DNA of 64,000 nucleotides, taken from Zygaena filipendulae. Its lineage: Eukaryota > Arthropoda > Insecta > Lepidoptera > Zygaenidae. How positions within the stretch are numbered: the first letter of the stretch is position 1; the number at the start of each line of letters is the position of its first letter. The position numbers and the translations under genes were made by a program. Shown piece after piece: positions 1 to 11,154 of the stretch. The notes beneath the pieces were generated by a model, which was not told where the DNA came from, did no database searches, and saw nothing but the letters and a program-made list of their open reading frames with translations. The stretch is taken from assembly GCA_907165275.2 (NCBI GenBank), contig OU015675.1, positions 2,931,501 to 2,995,500 of the forward strand, written 5' to 3'.

Positions 1-258
1 CTAGTCGTTCCCGCAGCTCCACACGCATAAACTTCGGGATTCAAGCGTGAATACCACAGAACAGAAAATAACAGATAGAAGGGACAACAACTTAGTTTAG
101 CAACACATGAAAACCAGTATCGCCGGGTGATTTTCGCACACAACTATTGATCACGCACAAAAACATTCATTAACGTAAAGAAATATAGTAAGCGTTTTAT
201 GTTTATGTTTTTAATTAGTCACTGTTTTCAAAATTCAGTTCTGGGAACATGCGATAAA
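1..258. other. Left flank, no gene seen
   Basis: This is sequence before the first mariner element. I see no supported reading frame or repeat in it. Confidence 0.5.
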
Positions 259-260
259 TA

Positions 261-1546
261 ATAGGTCTTTACCTATGAAATTGCCGTTCTGCAGTACTGG
301 CCATTACAAATCAAAATAATTTTTGTTTGGCTAAGAATTCTAATTTCAAATTGATTTTATTTTAAAAACATGGAATTCTTTTTCCAAAAGTAGTCATTTG
401 TTTATTGATAAGTGTTACATTTTCATCGCATTTCAATCTTTTTCGTCATCATGGATACGTTAAAAATTCGAGTAATTATGGAATATGAGTACCGTCGTGG
501 CAGCAACGCGGCACAAGCGGCACGCAACATCAACGACGTTTACGGAGCTAACACTACAAACCAACGCACCACCTCTTATTGGTTTGCTCGCTTCCGTTCT
601 GGAAATTTCGACCTGAAAAATGAACCTCGCGGTCGTCCGAAGACTTTGGTCGACAATGACGAATTAAAGGCGATTGTGGAAGCTGATGATACACAATCTA
701 CGGCTGAATTAGCAGCAGCTTTCGACGTTAGCGTCAAAACAATATTGGTCCATTTGCGTCAAATTGGCAAGGTAAAAAAACTTGACAAATGGGTGCCCCA
801 CGAACTCAATGATCGCCAGCGCGAAGTACGCATCGAGACATGCCTTGCACTGCTCAATAGACACACAAATGAAGGAATTTTGAACCGCATTGTTACCTGC
901 GATGAAAAATGGATTCTGTTTGATAACCGCAAGCGCTCAGAAAGTTGGTTGGATCCTGGTTCAGCACCTAAACAATGCCCTAAACGAAAACTTTCCCCTA
1001 GAAAAGTGATGGTCACTGTTTGGTGGTCTAGCGCCGGTGTGATTCATCACAGCTTTTTACCAAACGGGGTGAGCATTACTGCAGAAGTGTACTGTGAAGA
1101 ACTGAACACAATGATGGAGAAGCTGGCACATCTCCAACCAGCATTGGTCAATCGCTCGTCTCCGCTACTCCTGCACGACAACGCGCGACCTCATATTGCA
1201 CAGCAGGCGGTCTCCAAGTTGCAAGAACTGGGGTTGGAAGCTCTCCGTCATCCGCCCTACTCGCCAGACCTTGCGCCTACAGATTACTACTTTTTTCAGA
1301 ATTTGGATAACTTTTTGGCGGGAAAAAAATTCAATACCCGAGAGGCAGTACAAAATGCCTTTGAAGAATTTGTTGCCTCCCGTCCAGCTGATTTTTTTAA
1401 GAAGGGCATCAATAAACTGCCACTGCGTTGGCAAAGATGCATTGATTGCATGGGTGATTACTTCGATTAATACAAATAAAAAATACATGAAAAAATTCGT
1501 TTAAATTTTTTCATACTAAACGGCAATTTCATAGGTAAAGACCTAA
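261..1546 (+). mobile_element. Complete mariner element
   Basis: The element is about 1286 bp, the usual mariner length. Its ends are inverted repeats: TAGGTCTTTACCTATGAAAT at 262-281 matches the reverse complement at 1526-1545, and the match runs on through TGCCG (262-286 with 1521-1545, 25 bp perfect). TA dinucleotides flank it at 259-260 and 1547-1548, as expected for Tc1/mariner target duplication. It contains one uninterrupted transposase frame. The near-perfect ends and open frame point to a young insertion. Confidence 0.93.
451..1470 (+). CDS. Mariner transposase, D,D34D, apparently intact
   Basis: This is a cut-and-paste transposase of 339 codons from the Met at 451. The frame is open from 412, but mariner transposases start close to an MDxxxxR-type N-terminus and are about 345 residues long, so the start at 451 fits better. 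The N-terminal part (about 1-110) is the helix-turn-helix DNA-binding region, followed by the linker signature WVPHEL at 114-119. The catalytic acidic residues are D151 in TCDEKW, D243 in LHDNARPH and D278 in APTDYYFF. Residues 243 and 278 are 34 apart, the classical mariner spacing, and YSPDLAP is at 270-276. No stop or frameshift is seen. The subfamily looks cecropia-like, but I could not test this. Confidence 0.93.
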   Translation: MDTLKIRVIMEYEYRRGSNAAQAARNINDVYGANTTNQRTTSYWFARFRSGNFDLKNEPRGRPKTLVDNDELKAIVEADDTQSTAELAAAFDVSVKTILVHLRQIGKVKKLDKWVPHELNDRQREVRIETCLALLNRHTNEGILNRIVTCDEKWILFDNRKRSESWLDPGSAPKQCPKRKLSPRKVMVTVWWSSAGVIHHSFLPNGVSITAEVYCEELNTMMEKLAHLQPALVNRSSPLLLHDNARPHIAQQAVSKLQELGLEALRHPPYSPDLAPTDYYFFQNLDNFLAGKKFNTREAVQNAFEEFVASRPADFFKKGINKLPLRWQRCIDCMGDYFD

Positions 1547-1548
1547 TA

Positions 1549-2614
1549 TAATCGGTATGGCAGCAAAAGAAGTTTTGGGCATGTTAAAGCATTTGCTCTA
1601 ACTTCCTTTGCAACGGTAGCGCACCTGCCCCGCCTACATGTCCTCTCTATTTAATTTATTGGCTCTGTGGTGGATACACCATTGTGGGAACGATGGGCAC
1701 GCCCGTAACCCTAATTGAGGTACCTAGATAGGCTAGTGAGATCAAATACTTTAGTAAAACAATGAACCATGCGTGATTTCCGAATCATACGACAAATGCT
1801 TTTTAGCTGTTAAAATTTCATCAAAATCGATTGAGTAGTTACGATGTGTGGTCGTGACCACGACCTTTTTTCAGGGCTAGATCCGCATCTGTCGTGAACG
1901 GGTCTCGAAAACTCTTTGTACAGTAGTTTTTTCCAATGTATATATGATATGTATATATGATATATATGATAAGAATATATTATGACAATTTACTATGACT
2001 GTTTTTCGCATTTGGACACGTTTGTAATATCTCGGTACCTACCTATAGAGAGATTTATGAACTATACGTATAATTTAACAAAAAGCTTATTGTAAGTGTA
2101 TTACTCATAATAAAAGTCCACGGCCTTCCCTATCAGAGCTGGGAGATTGTTAAAGGTATTCAAGAGACTATATTGAGAGTAACACTTTTAATTTAGAAGT
2201 ACCTACTTACTTACCGTCACTGCGCAAAGGCAAATATCAGGAGCACCCATTAAAGTAAGACTTGTGTGCAAAATCACATAAAACTTTATTATATAGAATG
2301 TCTTTGCATAAAACGATATCAGATACGAATATGACCAGTCTAATATTGCGGCAAGATGAAAAGTCAAATATTGCTGTTACTTAATGGCATAGACTCGGCT
2401 AATCTTGAAAATGCACATTGCACAATCGATCGAGTGTCTCTTTTGTCGTTAGATTTCAACCCGAAACTTATAACTAAGTGTTACAGTAGATAGGTACGAT
2501 TGCAGATAGAACAAAGAATCTTTACAAACGGGGATTGAATGAATAATTACTGTTATGTTGGTAAATGGTAAAAATTACCTGTCAACGTTAGATCAAAACT
2601 TTCTAAAAAGAAAC
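1549..2614. other. Gene-free interval
   Basis: No reading frame or structured repeat can be supported here. The stretch near 1780-1870 resembles the body of dispersed lepidopteran repeats (a 'fold-over' of TTTCATCAAAATCGATTGAGTAG type) but has no recognisable ends. Confidence 0.4.
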
Positions 2615-2616
2615 TA

Positions 2617-3560
2617 AGGTCCGTATTAATAGTCAGGTCTCAAGTTGACGTACTCACTTGAGAACATCGGTGAGATGGTGTTCTAATTAATAAACGTTAC
2701 TTAAGTATAAAACTGGTCATCATCTTGAGTAGACGGTCTCAAGTGAGTACCGCACGTATTAATAGACGAAACTCCAAACTCAAGATCATCATTTGACGTT
2801 TGATAAGTCTGGATCAACTGAGTCAAGTAAAACACGGACTTGAGATCATCTTGAGTTTGTGCTACTATTAACGTTGTTGAATCAAAATGGATTTTGAAAT
2901 TATTTTGAATAATATTAAGCACTACGATGTTATTGATAAGTACGAGGATTTATTCTGTTTACCAAAAACGTACATTAGGAATCCTTATTTTCAATTATAT
3001 TTGAATAATATTTCAAAATATCCAAGAATATATATTTTTCTAAGCAAGAAAATATATGTTTTTTCGCCATCATATACGTTATATTCGGAAAAAATTAATT
3101 CGGACAAAACGAAAAGTGAAAAACTTTAGAATTTAGCGCGCCAATAGCTATTATTTTTTAGCACGCAAGAGCGGGCAGGCAAAGGGACTAAGCCGTATAC
3201 AGCCTTGTCTATTGCAACGCATTTCCTTTTTACCATATTTGAAGTAAAATTAAATTTTTTATACAGAATTTAATGCAGAATTTAAATATTTTATGTTTAA
3301 AAATTATTTTATGACATAATCATTAGTAAAAGTGCAATTTCAATTAAAAAATTGCATTTTGTGCAGTAGCTGTAACGGAACGAATTCAATCTATTTTGAC
3401 GTTTGTTGAGTCGGTCTCAAATGAGATGGCGAATGACAATCTCAAATGAAACCACCTCAAGATAGCTTTATTAATTAGCACATGTTCTCACGTCTTAAGA
3501 CGGTATCAAGTAGTCATGTACTTGAGCTCGTACTTGAGAACTGACTATTAATACGGACCT
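2617..3560. mobile_element. TIR DNA transposon, non-autonomous (CTCAAG-rich)
   Basis: The termini are inverted repeats AGGTCCGTATTAATAGTCAG (2617-2636) and its complement at 3541-3560. Homology then continues through a TCTCAAG-type subterminal block. TA lies on both sides (2615-2616 and 3561-3562). The subterminal regions of both ends carry many copies of CTCAAG/CTTGAG, for example near 2639, 2658, 2723, 2737, 2779, 2842, 2852, 3415, 3441 and 3523. The inside holds one 80-codon frame (2887-3129) and no full transposase. Harbinger-type origin is possible, but the target duplication here reads best as TA, so the superfamily is open. Confidence 0.75.
2887..3129 (+). pseudogene. 80-codon ORF inside the TIR element, possible transposase remnant
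   Basis: The short frame begins MDFEIILNNIKHYDVIDKYE and is followed by an aromatic-rich stretch. It sits centrally in the CTCAAG element, so it may be the first exon or a remnant of the element's own protein. I do not recognise a domain. Early residues FCLPKTYIRNP are loosely like the N-terminus of Harbinger-type proteins, which is weak evidence. Confidence 0.3.
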
Positions 3561-3586
3561 TAGGTATTCTAAGCTTATCTGACATT

Positions 3587-3824
3587 CCGCCGCACTCAGA
3601 GTCGACTTTTATGATTACTAAGTTAAGTATAGATTTTTAAAACCAAACTGCTGCAATCAGACAAGTTTAATAAATTAATGCTAATTGGCATTTAACTAAT
3701 TAAGCAACATCTCGTTAAATGCCAATTAACATTAATTTACTGAACGTCTCTGATTGCGGCAGTTTTGATTTAAAAATCTATACTTAACTAAGTAATCATT
3801 AAAGTCGACTCTGAGTGCGGCGGT
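3587..3824. repeat. Fold-back MITE, family F copy 1
   Basis: The sequence is nearly one long hairpin of about 238 bp. It starts CCGCCGCACTCAGAGTCGAC and ends with the complement GTCGACTCTGAGTGCGGCGG. Inner arms include the ATTTTTAAAACCAAACTGC-type block and its complement. Two further copies are at 13965-14206 and 31583-31820. Confidence 0.88.
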
Positions 3825-4021
3825 ATAACCTCCGTAGCTACTGGCTAGGTAATAATGTAAGTAGTTAAAAAACAAGTTATCGTCATTATGCGGGCGTGCG
3901 CGGTGCGACACAATATTTTCCTGTAGTTACGATTACGAATAGGTATCATTAGGTACTAACCATTTAACATTTTCATACCCGCGCTGCACTGTTACAGCGA
4001 TTTTTTATTTAATTTCAAATA

Positions 4022-5300
4022 CGTAGGTTGCTCCATAAGTCTTGCAATATGAGATACCCAGCAAGTTTTTACTTGTTTGATTGATTGTATAAATAAGTAT
4101 AAAGACTATAACAAGTTCAAACGTGAACGCAAGTTATGGCTTTGTTCAGTTTGTTCATTGTATGGTTTATAGAAAGTTGTTTAAATTGATTAAAATGGCT
4201 TTTCTCAGTCACCGTGATTACCGAGCGATATTCTACTACAACTTCAAACGTGGATTATCGTACGTAGAGTGCCACGATGAAATGTCTGATACTTTCGGCG
4301 ATGAGTGCCCTTCTGTCTCTACGGTATTCCGTTGGTATAAAGAATTTCAACGTGGAAGTTTCAATTTAGATGATGATGAAAGATCAGGCCGCCCAATGAC
4401 GAGTAGGACTCAAGAAAACATTGGCGCAGTTAAAAATTTAATTACTGGTGACCGGCGTATTACATATAGACAAATCCAGGAGATGCTCAATATTGGTGCA
4501 TCTACTTTGAATTCAATTTTGCGTGAAGATTTGAAAGTTAAAAAATTATGTTCTTTATGGATCCCTCATTCCCTCAATGAAAGTCAGCGAGCAGCGCGTG
4601 TCAATTGGTGCCAAAAAATGATAAAGAAATATGACTCTGGCCGTTCAAAGGACGTTGATTCAATCGTCACAGGCGACGAAACGTGGTTATATTTTTTCGA
4701 TGCTCCCAGTAAATCTCGATCAAAAGTATGGGTGTTTGAAGATGAGCCGACACCGACCATGGTAAAACAACAGAGATCAGTAAAAAAAAGAATGATCGTA
4801 GTTTTCTTTGCTAAAAGGGGCCTTATAAAAAGGGTGGTGTTGGATTCACAGAAGACTGTCACCGCTGCTTGGTACACAGGCACTTGTTTGCCTCAAGTCA
4901 TAAATGAGCTAAAGGGATTGCGACCAAAGTCACGCCTCAGTACTTGGCATTTTCATCACGACAACGCGCCGGCACATCGAGCAAGCCTTACTCAGGAGTT
5001 TTTGACCCAATCGGGGCTCACACTGTTGGATCATCCTCTCTATAGCCCAGACCTTGCGCCGTGTGATTTTGGACTATTTCCTTTTATAAAAAATAAATTA
5101 AAAGGCCAAAAATTTGTAACTGAGGAGGAATTATTAGGTGCTTGGGACAATGCTTGTGCTTCCGTTTCAAAGGATAAATGGCAAGAGATTTTTAATAGTT
5201 GGTTTGTACGTATGCAGAAGTGTATAGACTGTGATGGTAAATATTTTGAAAAATGTTAGTAAATATATGTCATTTTGCAAAACTTTTGGAGCAACCTACG
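4022..5300 (+). mobile_element. Second complete mariner-like element
   Basis: The element is 1279 bp, flanked by TA at 4020-4021 and 5301-5302. The 26-bp ends CGTAGGTTGCTCCATAAGTC... (from 4022) and its complement (to 5300) differ at two positions. It encodes a full-length transposase whose sequence and TIRs differ from the mariner at 261-1546, so this is a separate lineage. Confidence 0.92.
4195..5259 (+). CDS. Mariner-family transposase, D,D34D, apparently intact
   Basis: The protein is 354 codons from the Met at 4195. The frame is open from 4123, but the MAFLSHRDYR start matches the family N-terminus and total length. The first half is a paired HTH region, including GRP at about 65-67, followed by LWIPHSL at 121-127. 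The catalytic triad is D161 (TGDETW), D256 (HHDNAPAH) and D291 (APCDFGLF), with 34 residues between the last two. YSPDLAP is conserved at 283-289. No disabling change is seen. It differs strongly from the other mariner transposase in this window, for instance HDNAPAH against HDNARPH. Confidence 0.93.
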   Translation: MAFLSHRDYRAIFYYNFKRGLSYVECHDEMSDTFGDECPSVSTVFRWYKEFQRGSFNLDDDERSGRPMTSRTQENIGAVKNLITGDRRITYRQIQEMLNIGASTLNSILREDLKVKKLCSLWIPHSLNESQRAARVNWCQKMIKKYDSGRSKDVDSIVTGDETWLYFFDAPSKSRSKVWVFEDEPTPTMVKQQRSVKKRMIVVFFAKRGLIKRVVLDSQKTVTAAWYTGTCLPQVINELKGLRPKSRLSTWHFHHDNAPAHRASLTQEFLTQSGLTLLDHPLYSPDLAPCDFGLFPFIKNKLKGQKFVTEEELLGAWDNACASVSKDKWQEIFNSWFVRMQKCIDCDGKYFEKC

Positions 5301-5371
5301 TAGTAGGTTACACTCGTTAATGAAATTCGATGTAGATAATATAGAACTCTACAAATCATAATATCCAGTGG

Positions 5372-5655
5372 ACTAGCTGTTCCCCGCGGTTTAAACCGCA
5401 TTAGTTTCGGAGATCCCGTGGGTATTCCGAGATAAAATTACTTAATACCCTATATTTTTTCTGTACCTACCCTGAAAACGTGTAGGTAGTATGCAAAATT
5501 TAATGTAGTTACTTCCGCGTTAATTTCAGAGTTCCTTCTCTGTACCCCTGAAAACGTACCTATGCAAAATTTCGAGGTGATCGGTTGAGCCGTTTAGCCG
5601 TGAAAGCGTAACAAACAAACAAACTCACTTTCGCACTTATAATATTAGTAGGGAT
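5372..5655 (-). mobile_element. Helitron-like non-autonomous repeat
   Basis: Read on the minus strand, it starts TCCCTACTAATATTATAAGT and ends in a CCGCGG-containing stem followed by CTAGT. A short GC hairpin followed by CTRR-type ends is typical of Helitrons. The body has the common lepidopteran wording (TTTGTTTGTTACGCTTTCACGG, GATCACCTCGAAATTTTGCA-type). No target duplication can be expected for a Helitron. Assignment to Helitron rather than another dispersed repeat is inference. Confidence 0.6.
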
Positions 5656-5904
5656 CTATTACAGTAGTTATGTACTTACCTACCTCGCATATTTTATACT
5701 ACGTATACCTGCATTCCACACAAGTTACTTACGCGCATTCTAAACATATAATAACATACATAGTACTACGTACTATTACGTACTATTACGTAAGTTATCC
5801 GGAATTACCTATTAAATGGCAAATAAGTAAAAATATACTGATAATATCTAAGTAGAGTAGAGGTCAGTACAATATAAAGTCTATTTGGTACCTACATAAT
5901 GCTA

Positions 5905-6121
5905 GCTGTTTGACCCGCATAAATTCAGTATTTCGGTAACAAAGTCCTGCGCCGCGTCTATTTGTCTGTCTGTCTATTCCAAGAACTGCTGAACGGATTT
6001 TCATGAGGTTTTTACCAATGAGTAGAGTAATTTCAGAGGAAGGTTTGTAAGTATAATTTATCCTGGAATTCCCGTGGGAACTGCAAAATTACCGCGGGTG
6101 GAACCGCGGGGGACAGCTAGT
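5905..6121 (+). mobile_element. Helitron-like repeat, 3' portion
   Basis: It ends ACCGCGGGTGGAACCGCGGG followed by GGACAGCTAGT, which is the terminal hairpin plus CTAGT of the same family as 5372-5655, here in plus orientation. The body contains the GAACTGCTGAACGGATTTTC wording of this family. The 5' end is not clear. Confidence 0.55.
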
Positions 6122-6785
6122 TATACATAAATAGACATTCTGTAAATGATTGTGAAAACTACATTAATGTCCGAGTAGTACCTAGTTTAACATAACTAAG
6201 CCGACACAGAGTATCACGTACCTACAATATGTCACTACTAGGGAGGTATACGTTGTGTTGGTATATGCGTTATAGAATGTACCACTACAAAGATAAATCT
6301 TTCAGTTTTTAGATGCTTGACGCAATTACTCACTGCTGCACAAAATTTAACCTGCCTGTCACAGCTCTCTACTGTCTAACTTACAGTTCTATTTTAGTCT
6401 TATTCACTTACCTACCTACATAAATCAATACCTATTCTCGGAAAGCGAAAGAGAAGGTATGACAAATAAATAATTAATAACTCAAAGCTCACATACGGCT
6501 CAGATGATTAATACTATGGGCGCGACTGCTATTTTGTGGAGTTGTACACTATACAGTAATAATAAGCAAGAATGAAACTGTGTGGCGCACAAACGAAATA
6601 CCAGTATTACTACGATTTTTGAAATGCAAATCTCTAACGTGGGCGGAAATCTCTTGTGGCATTTTGTTTAATACTCGTAGCGAAAGCTTGTATTGTATAA
6701 TTGGTATATACCTATCTATCCGAGATTATAGGCTAATTATTATAGTCATTATAATAGGTTACTATAAAGTATTTTTAACTATTTC
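6122..6785. other. Gene-free interval
   Basis: I see no supported gene or repeat with ends. The long frame 6580-7062 is open by chance and runs into the repeat that follows. Confidence 0.4.
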
Positions 6786-6789
6786 TTTT

Positions 6790-7255
6790 TTAAAAACCGA
6801 TCAAGCGAGCCAGATTCAGTTACCGAGGGTTCCGTACAAAGTAGGTTTTACACCTAGTTGGTCAAGGGAATTTAATGTCGAAGATTTAGAAAATTTTGTG
6901 TTTTTTAAAAATATTTTTGTGATCTTACTTTATATTGTTTTCGGTTTATGGTTTCCGGGTTTTCCTATTCACTTGTGCTACAAGACGTTGATTAGGTATG
7001 TAAAATTTCTAGGCCAATGGGGAATAGTAGATACCCTTTTGATTCCCTTGCGCGTGACATAACATATCTTTTGCCTTTTGTGCCACATATCTTATATGAT
7101 TGCGATGACTTAGAAGTTTGACTGTTTCACAGCTCCAAGGGATTGCAAACTTGAGTATTTGATATTATATTATAAATTTAATAGCTCCCCACGCGTTCCT
7201 GAGAAAAAAGTATTGACAGACAGACAGACAACGAAGTGAAGTGATACGGAAACTT
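6790..7255 (+). repeat. Dispersed repeat with GGGTTCCGTAC ... TACGGAA ends
   Basis: The start has AAAACCGATCAAGCGAGCCAG and GAGGGTTCCGTACAAAGTAGG. The end has GACAGACAGACAGACAACG and GATACGGAAACTT. This is the wording of a very common lepidopteran repeat bounded by GGTTCCGTA and TACGGAACC. A related right end lies at 11700-11778. Confidence 0.55.
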
Positions 7256-7259
7256 AAAA

Positions 7260-8355
7260 AATGATTTTTGAATTATCATATAATTTCTCAACTCAATTTA
7301 TTTCTCATTCAATCCGGTGGGTACCTACTTTTATAGTTGTGCAATAAAGAATAAATAAATATATACAATATAATATTTGAAAAAACTTGTTCATATTACG
7401 TATAATAGGTAGGTAATATAAAGAATTCAATACATCATGAGTATTCGGTGTTCCAACCTCATAACATCGCGAGTTCGCGACATAAAACGAAGGTCACGAC
7501 TAACTACTTATGAATCGATCAAACATGAAAATGTTGAGTCACAAGACAATTAAAATTATAAATTATAATCAGTAGGTGAATCATCAGAACTGTCAAGTGT
7601 TTGTGCTCCGTGTTTTGGATCGATCGCAATTCGTGATATATTGTTCCACAAGAGGGTCGACACTTGATAGAAATATACAGTTGAATCCATAGTTAAGTAC
7701 CTACCTACATTGGTCCATGGTACTTACCATTTAGATGGGAAGACTTCAGATCTTTAGATATGAAGTAAATTACGAGAATTCGTGAATGAGAATGAGAGAG
7801 ATTGGGATCGAAGCATTATTCGTCAAAAGTTTCAAAAAAAGAATTTTTTCAACCAAACTACATACACATATGCCAAAAATACAAAAACTATACAGGCTAT
7901 TAAATTGCTACTACGCTGCAATGAAAAAGTATCCTTACTCGTATTTAAGAAAAAAAAGCTACAGGTATTTTAATCTCTACCGCTTATACTACGTAAGTAT
8001 ATTTGTTTATCTCTAAAACCATGGGTCGGCAGAAAATCTCTAAATGGACGCTGTGAGTTGTTACTCATTGTAGATAATCTATTGTAGCTATATTGACGTG
8101 AAAATGAAACCTAGCTGAAACGATACATTAACTATAACAGTCTGAACAATCGTAATGTCCGCCGGTTGTTGTTCGATCCCGTATTAGCCAATATAGATCC
8201 CGTAACATCACGGTAAGCTGTTATTATCTTTATAGCTGCGTTGATACAATGACATACGGATGTGTTGCTGGATTTTTTTAAGATTTGAGGCCAAAGTTAG
8301 CTTTTCACTCTAATAGAGGTAGGAGAGGTAATGTTTGTAAGTTTGGATGTAAGCC
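7260..8355. other. Gene-free interval
   Basis: This is AT-rich sequence without a supportable gene. Short frames near 7782-8016 overlap in two phases and lack any recognisable protein wording. Confidence 0.4.
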
Positions 8356-8632
8356 ATAATAATAATAATAATAATAATAATCCACTTCACAACACACAGA
8401 TCTACTTGATCCCACACTAAGCTATAAGCTTGTGTCGTGGAAACCAAGCAAACGTGGTATATACTACACATATTATTACATATATATTATACTATAGATA
8501 TATATATACACACCCAGACTGGAAAATGGAACCCTGTGTTCATCACACAAAGTCCACCCCCACCGGGAATCGAACCCGGAACCTCTTGATTAGCGGGCAG
8601 GCATGGTGACCATTGCGCCAATCGGGTCGTCA
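8356..8632 (-). mobile_element. tRNA-headed SINE with (ATT)n tail
   Basis: On the minus strand the 5' head (8632 to about 8550) reads as a tRNA: a box A-like TTGGCGCAATGGTCACC and a box B GGTTCGATTCC, the RNA polymerase III internal promoter. The tRNA-like part is followed by GGTGGGGGTGGACTTTGTGTG and a unique body. It ends in a run of ATT units (8356-8382 on the plus strand as ATA/AAT repeats). This order of head, body and simple-repeat tail defines a SINE. A truncated head of the same family is at 39409-39460. Confidence 0.85.
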
Positions 8633-8639
8633 AATATAT

Positions 8640-10235
8640 AATCTCTGGAACTACTATCTATGCATGCTTTAATTTGTACTTTGACAACCCTGTTACACAA
8701 ATCAAAGTTTTCATTAAATTTAAATATCATTCATAAATAAACATCGTTGACGTTTCAAAACCATACCGTCTTTTTCTTCGGAGGGACTATTATGTAACTT
8801 TCATGTTTTGGTTGCAGTCAAAACACAGCGGCTTCTTTGCGATAACAATATGCACGTTTTGACACCTGCAATTTGCAATCAACTAAAATAAACATACTTC
8901 AAAAGTTGAAGCTGTCTAAACATGATTGATTAATCACAGAATCACATTTTTCTGGTTTAAACTGAAATATAATCGCAACAAAAGTTATATAATTGCCTTT
9001 CAGATCACAAAATGAACTTCTATGTAGAGCTTTTATCGTGATTTTAATCTGTTTCACACACAGACTATAATTTTTTTTTAATATTTACCTTAACCGTGTG
9101 TGGTGTACCTACCTACCTGTCTCTATCTACTGTTATCAGTTAAGCGGTTGCCACAAGAATTCCGCTTAAGCGGGACCGGCCAAGACTAATTTTCTTACTT
9201 ATAATTTATTATCAATGTACTGATTGCAGGAATAAGTACTTTCTGCAAAACGAAATGACTGAATACTTCTATAATCTTAAATATATATATATTTCTTTCA
9301 CACTGGGTTGGTTGGACGAGGACTGTTTTAAGTTATCAAAACGTGTGGTAAAATATCTTATCTACTTATATCTTGAGTTATTTTTCATAGCTTTTCTTTG
9401 TGTAGTTTTTTATGTGTATAAAAAATCAAATAAATGAAAGAATAAAGATGGAATATTTGTTTTGGGCCCTAGGTAAAAAAACTATCAGAATAAATTCATA
9501 AGAAAAGTGAAAATACCAAACTAATAAAAAGTTACTGTTTGAGGAAAAACAGGCTCGTTGATGTCTTTTCTATTAAGGTAATAAATGCACGATTTCAGTT
9601 TCATTGCTTGCTTCAGTTTCATTGCTAAAAATTGCGTAGCTCTATTTGTCCACACCACAGCTAACCGGTAATATGACCAAAACATTTCGTAAGTTGGAAT
9701 AATTTATATTCGTATGCGGCATTACCTCACGCCAGCGAGAGAACCCTCAAAGACCTTCGTCGAGAAACTTTGAGATTCAGCAAACCACTAAAAAGGATGC
9801 ACTCTTCGCACTTTCAATCCAAAAAATTAAAAATACTATGAACACTTTTTTCCATTACTATTTTCATTTATGTAATAAAAAATAAAAAAAACGCACTGGT
9901 TATTTAAATATTTTATACCAAACGAGTTCAAAACTTGAAAGTCACGCGCGCGCTTGCCAAGGCACGGCGCGATACTGCTCTACCATTGGTGCCGTAAAAG
10001 CGCGGGAATGCACCAACGTTCAGAAAAATAACTGGTTATTACTAAAAAAAAATAGCATAATAAAATTTTTACGACTACTGCACGCAAATATTTTGTAGCG
10101 TATTTCGTTTCGTTTGATCTAAATGGAGCGTCAAATAACCGGCGGAGAGTTGCGTAGCCTTGTGATTGATAATGCGGATTACTGATAAATATTGACCAAT
10201 ATTGACTTACTGAATTTGCTAAATTCAGTTCATTC
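8640..10235. other. Gene-free interval
   Basis: No supported gene. The 60-codon frame at 9255-9437 has a hydrophobic C-terminus but no homolog I recognise and no splice context, so it is left out. Confidence 0.4.
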
Positions 10236-10242
10236 AATAGTG

Positions 10243-10369
10243 CCCCACCCTAAACTTTAATGCGCTTTATATATGTTTATTTTCATTAATTTGAAAAAGC
10301 AAAAAATACGTGTCTATTATTTTTTTATTTTCTAACTGACGGACTAATTAGAATTTTGATTTTCATACC
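10243..10369 (-). repeat. TTAGTCCGTC MITE, truncated copy
   Basis: It contains CCACCCTAAACTTTAATGCG, AAAAATACGTGTCTATTATT and GACGGACTAATTAGAATTTT, the left half of the family seen complete at 11155-11486 and 34187-34517, here in reverse. Confidence 0.75.
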
Positions 10370-10688
10370 CTATACCCTATACCCAGTTTTGAAAATTTAT
10401 AGTACCCCCCCGCTCTACTATAGTAGTAGTACTTATAAAAAAAATATTATACCTGCGTAGGTATACAAAAAACTGATATCTAAGTTTTATCAAAGCTACA
10501 TCGTTAGAGAAAAGATTATTTGAATTAATTAGAAAAAGGAATAAAATTATTTTGAAAAAATAAAACGGGGATAAAAGCACTCAGGAACACCGTATAGCTT
10601 CCTAAAGTGAAAGAATTAAAATCGGTTCTGTAGTTCCAGAGATTACTTCCTACAAACTTACAAAACCTCTTTGAAATATTAATAATTG

Positions 10689-10800
10689 CTGTTCCCCGCA
10701 GTTTCATTTGCGGTAATTTCGGAGTTCCCGTGGGAATAACAGGTTACAATAGAGCCTATGTTACTCAGGGATAATGTAGCATACTACCTACTAGTGTAGA
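10689..10800 (-). mobile_element. Helitron-like fragment
   Basis: CTGTTCCCCGCAGTTTCATT followed by GCGGTAATTTCGGAGTTCCC is the terminal part of the Helitron-like family in reverse orientation. The outer CTAG is lost. Confidence 0.5.
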
Positions 10801-11154
10801 TTAAATATTGTAGATCAATATTTCAAATATTCCCTCCTCCAACTTGGTTTCACAGCCAGACCCTAGCAGTGGAGTGCTTTTTGCTAATCCATCTTTGGTT
10901 AACCTTGTAGCTAGTACATACTTAAGCACTTACCTACATGTCTAAACATTGTTTACAGCGTTGCGTCACCCGTGTCACTGGCGAGGCGGGTGTTAAACTA
11001 GGTCCCCCAGTGTTGGAAAACTGTGCAGGCGCGCATATGCGGAGGCACCGAACTGTGATTCACTGTATTGAATATTAAACACCTGCATACACAAGGCGAA
11101 GGCCTAGTTGGTTGTGTTCCGAAATATGAAATGAAATATTTACATGTACCTAGC

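Noticed and set aside
6580..7062. 160-codon open frame
   Set aside because: It runs into a common dispersed repeat (GGTTCCGTAC wording), has no recognisable domain and no promoter or splice context.
8356..8382. CRISPR-like or satellite array at the ATA repeat
   Set aside because: It is a simple trinucleotide run forming the tail of a SINE; there are no spacers.
8550..8632. Possible tRNA gene on the minus strand
   Set aside because: Box A and box B are present, but the sequence continues into a SINE body and an ATT tail, and a clean cloverleaf with acceptor stem closure is not evident.
9255..9437. 60-codon frame with hydrophobic C-terminus
   Set aside because: It is short, AT-rich and of unknown sequence in DNA without other gene signs; a single membrane-like stretch is expected by chance in AT-rich frames.
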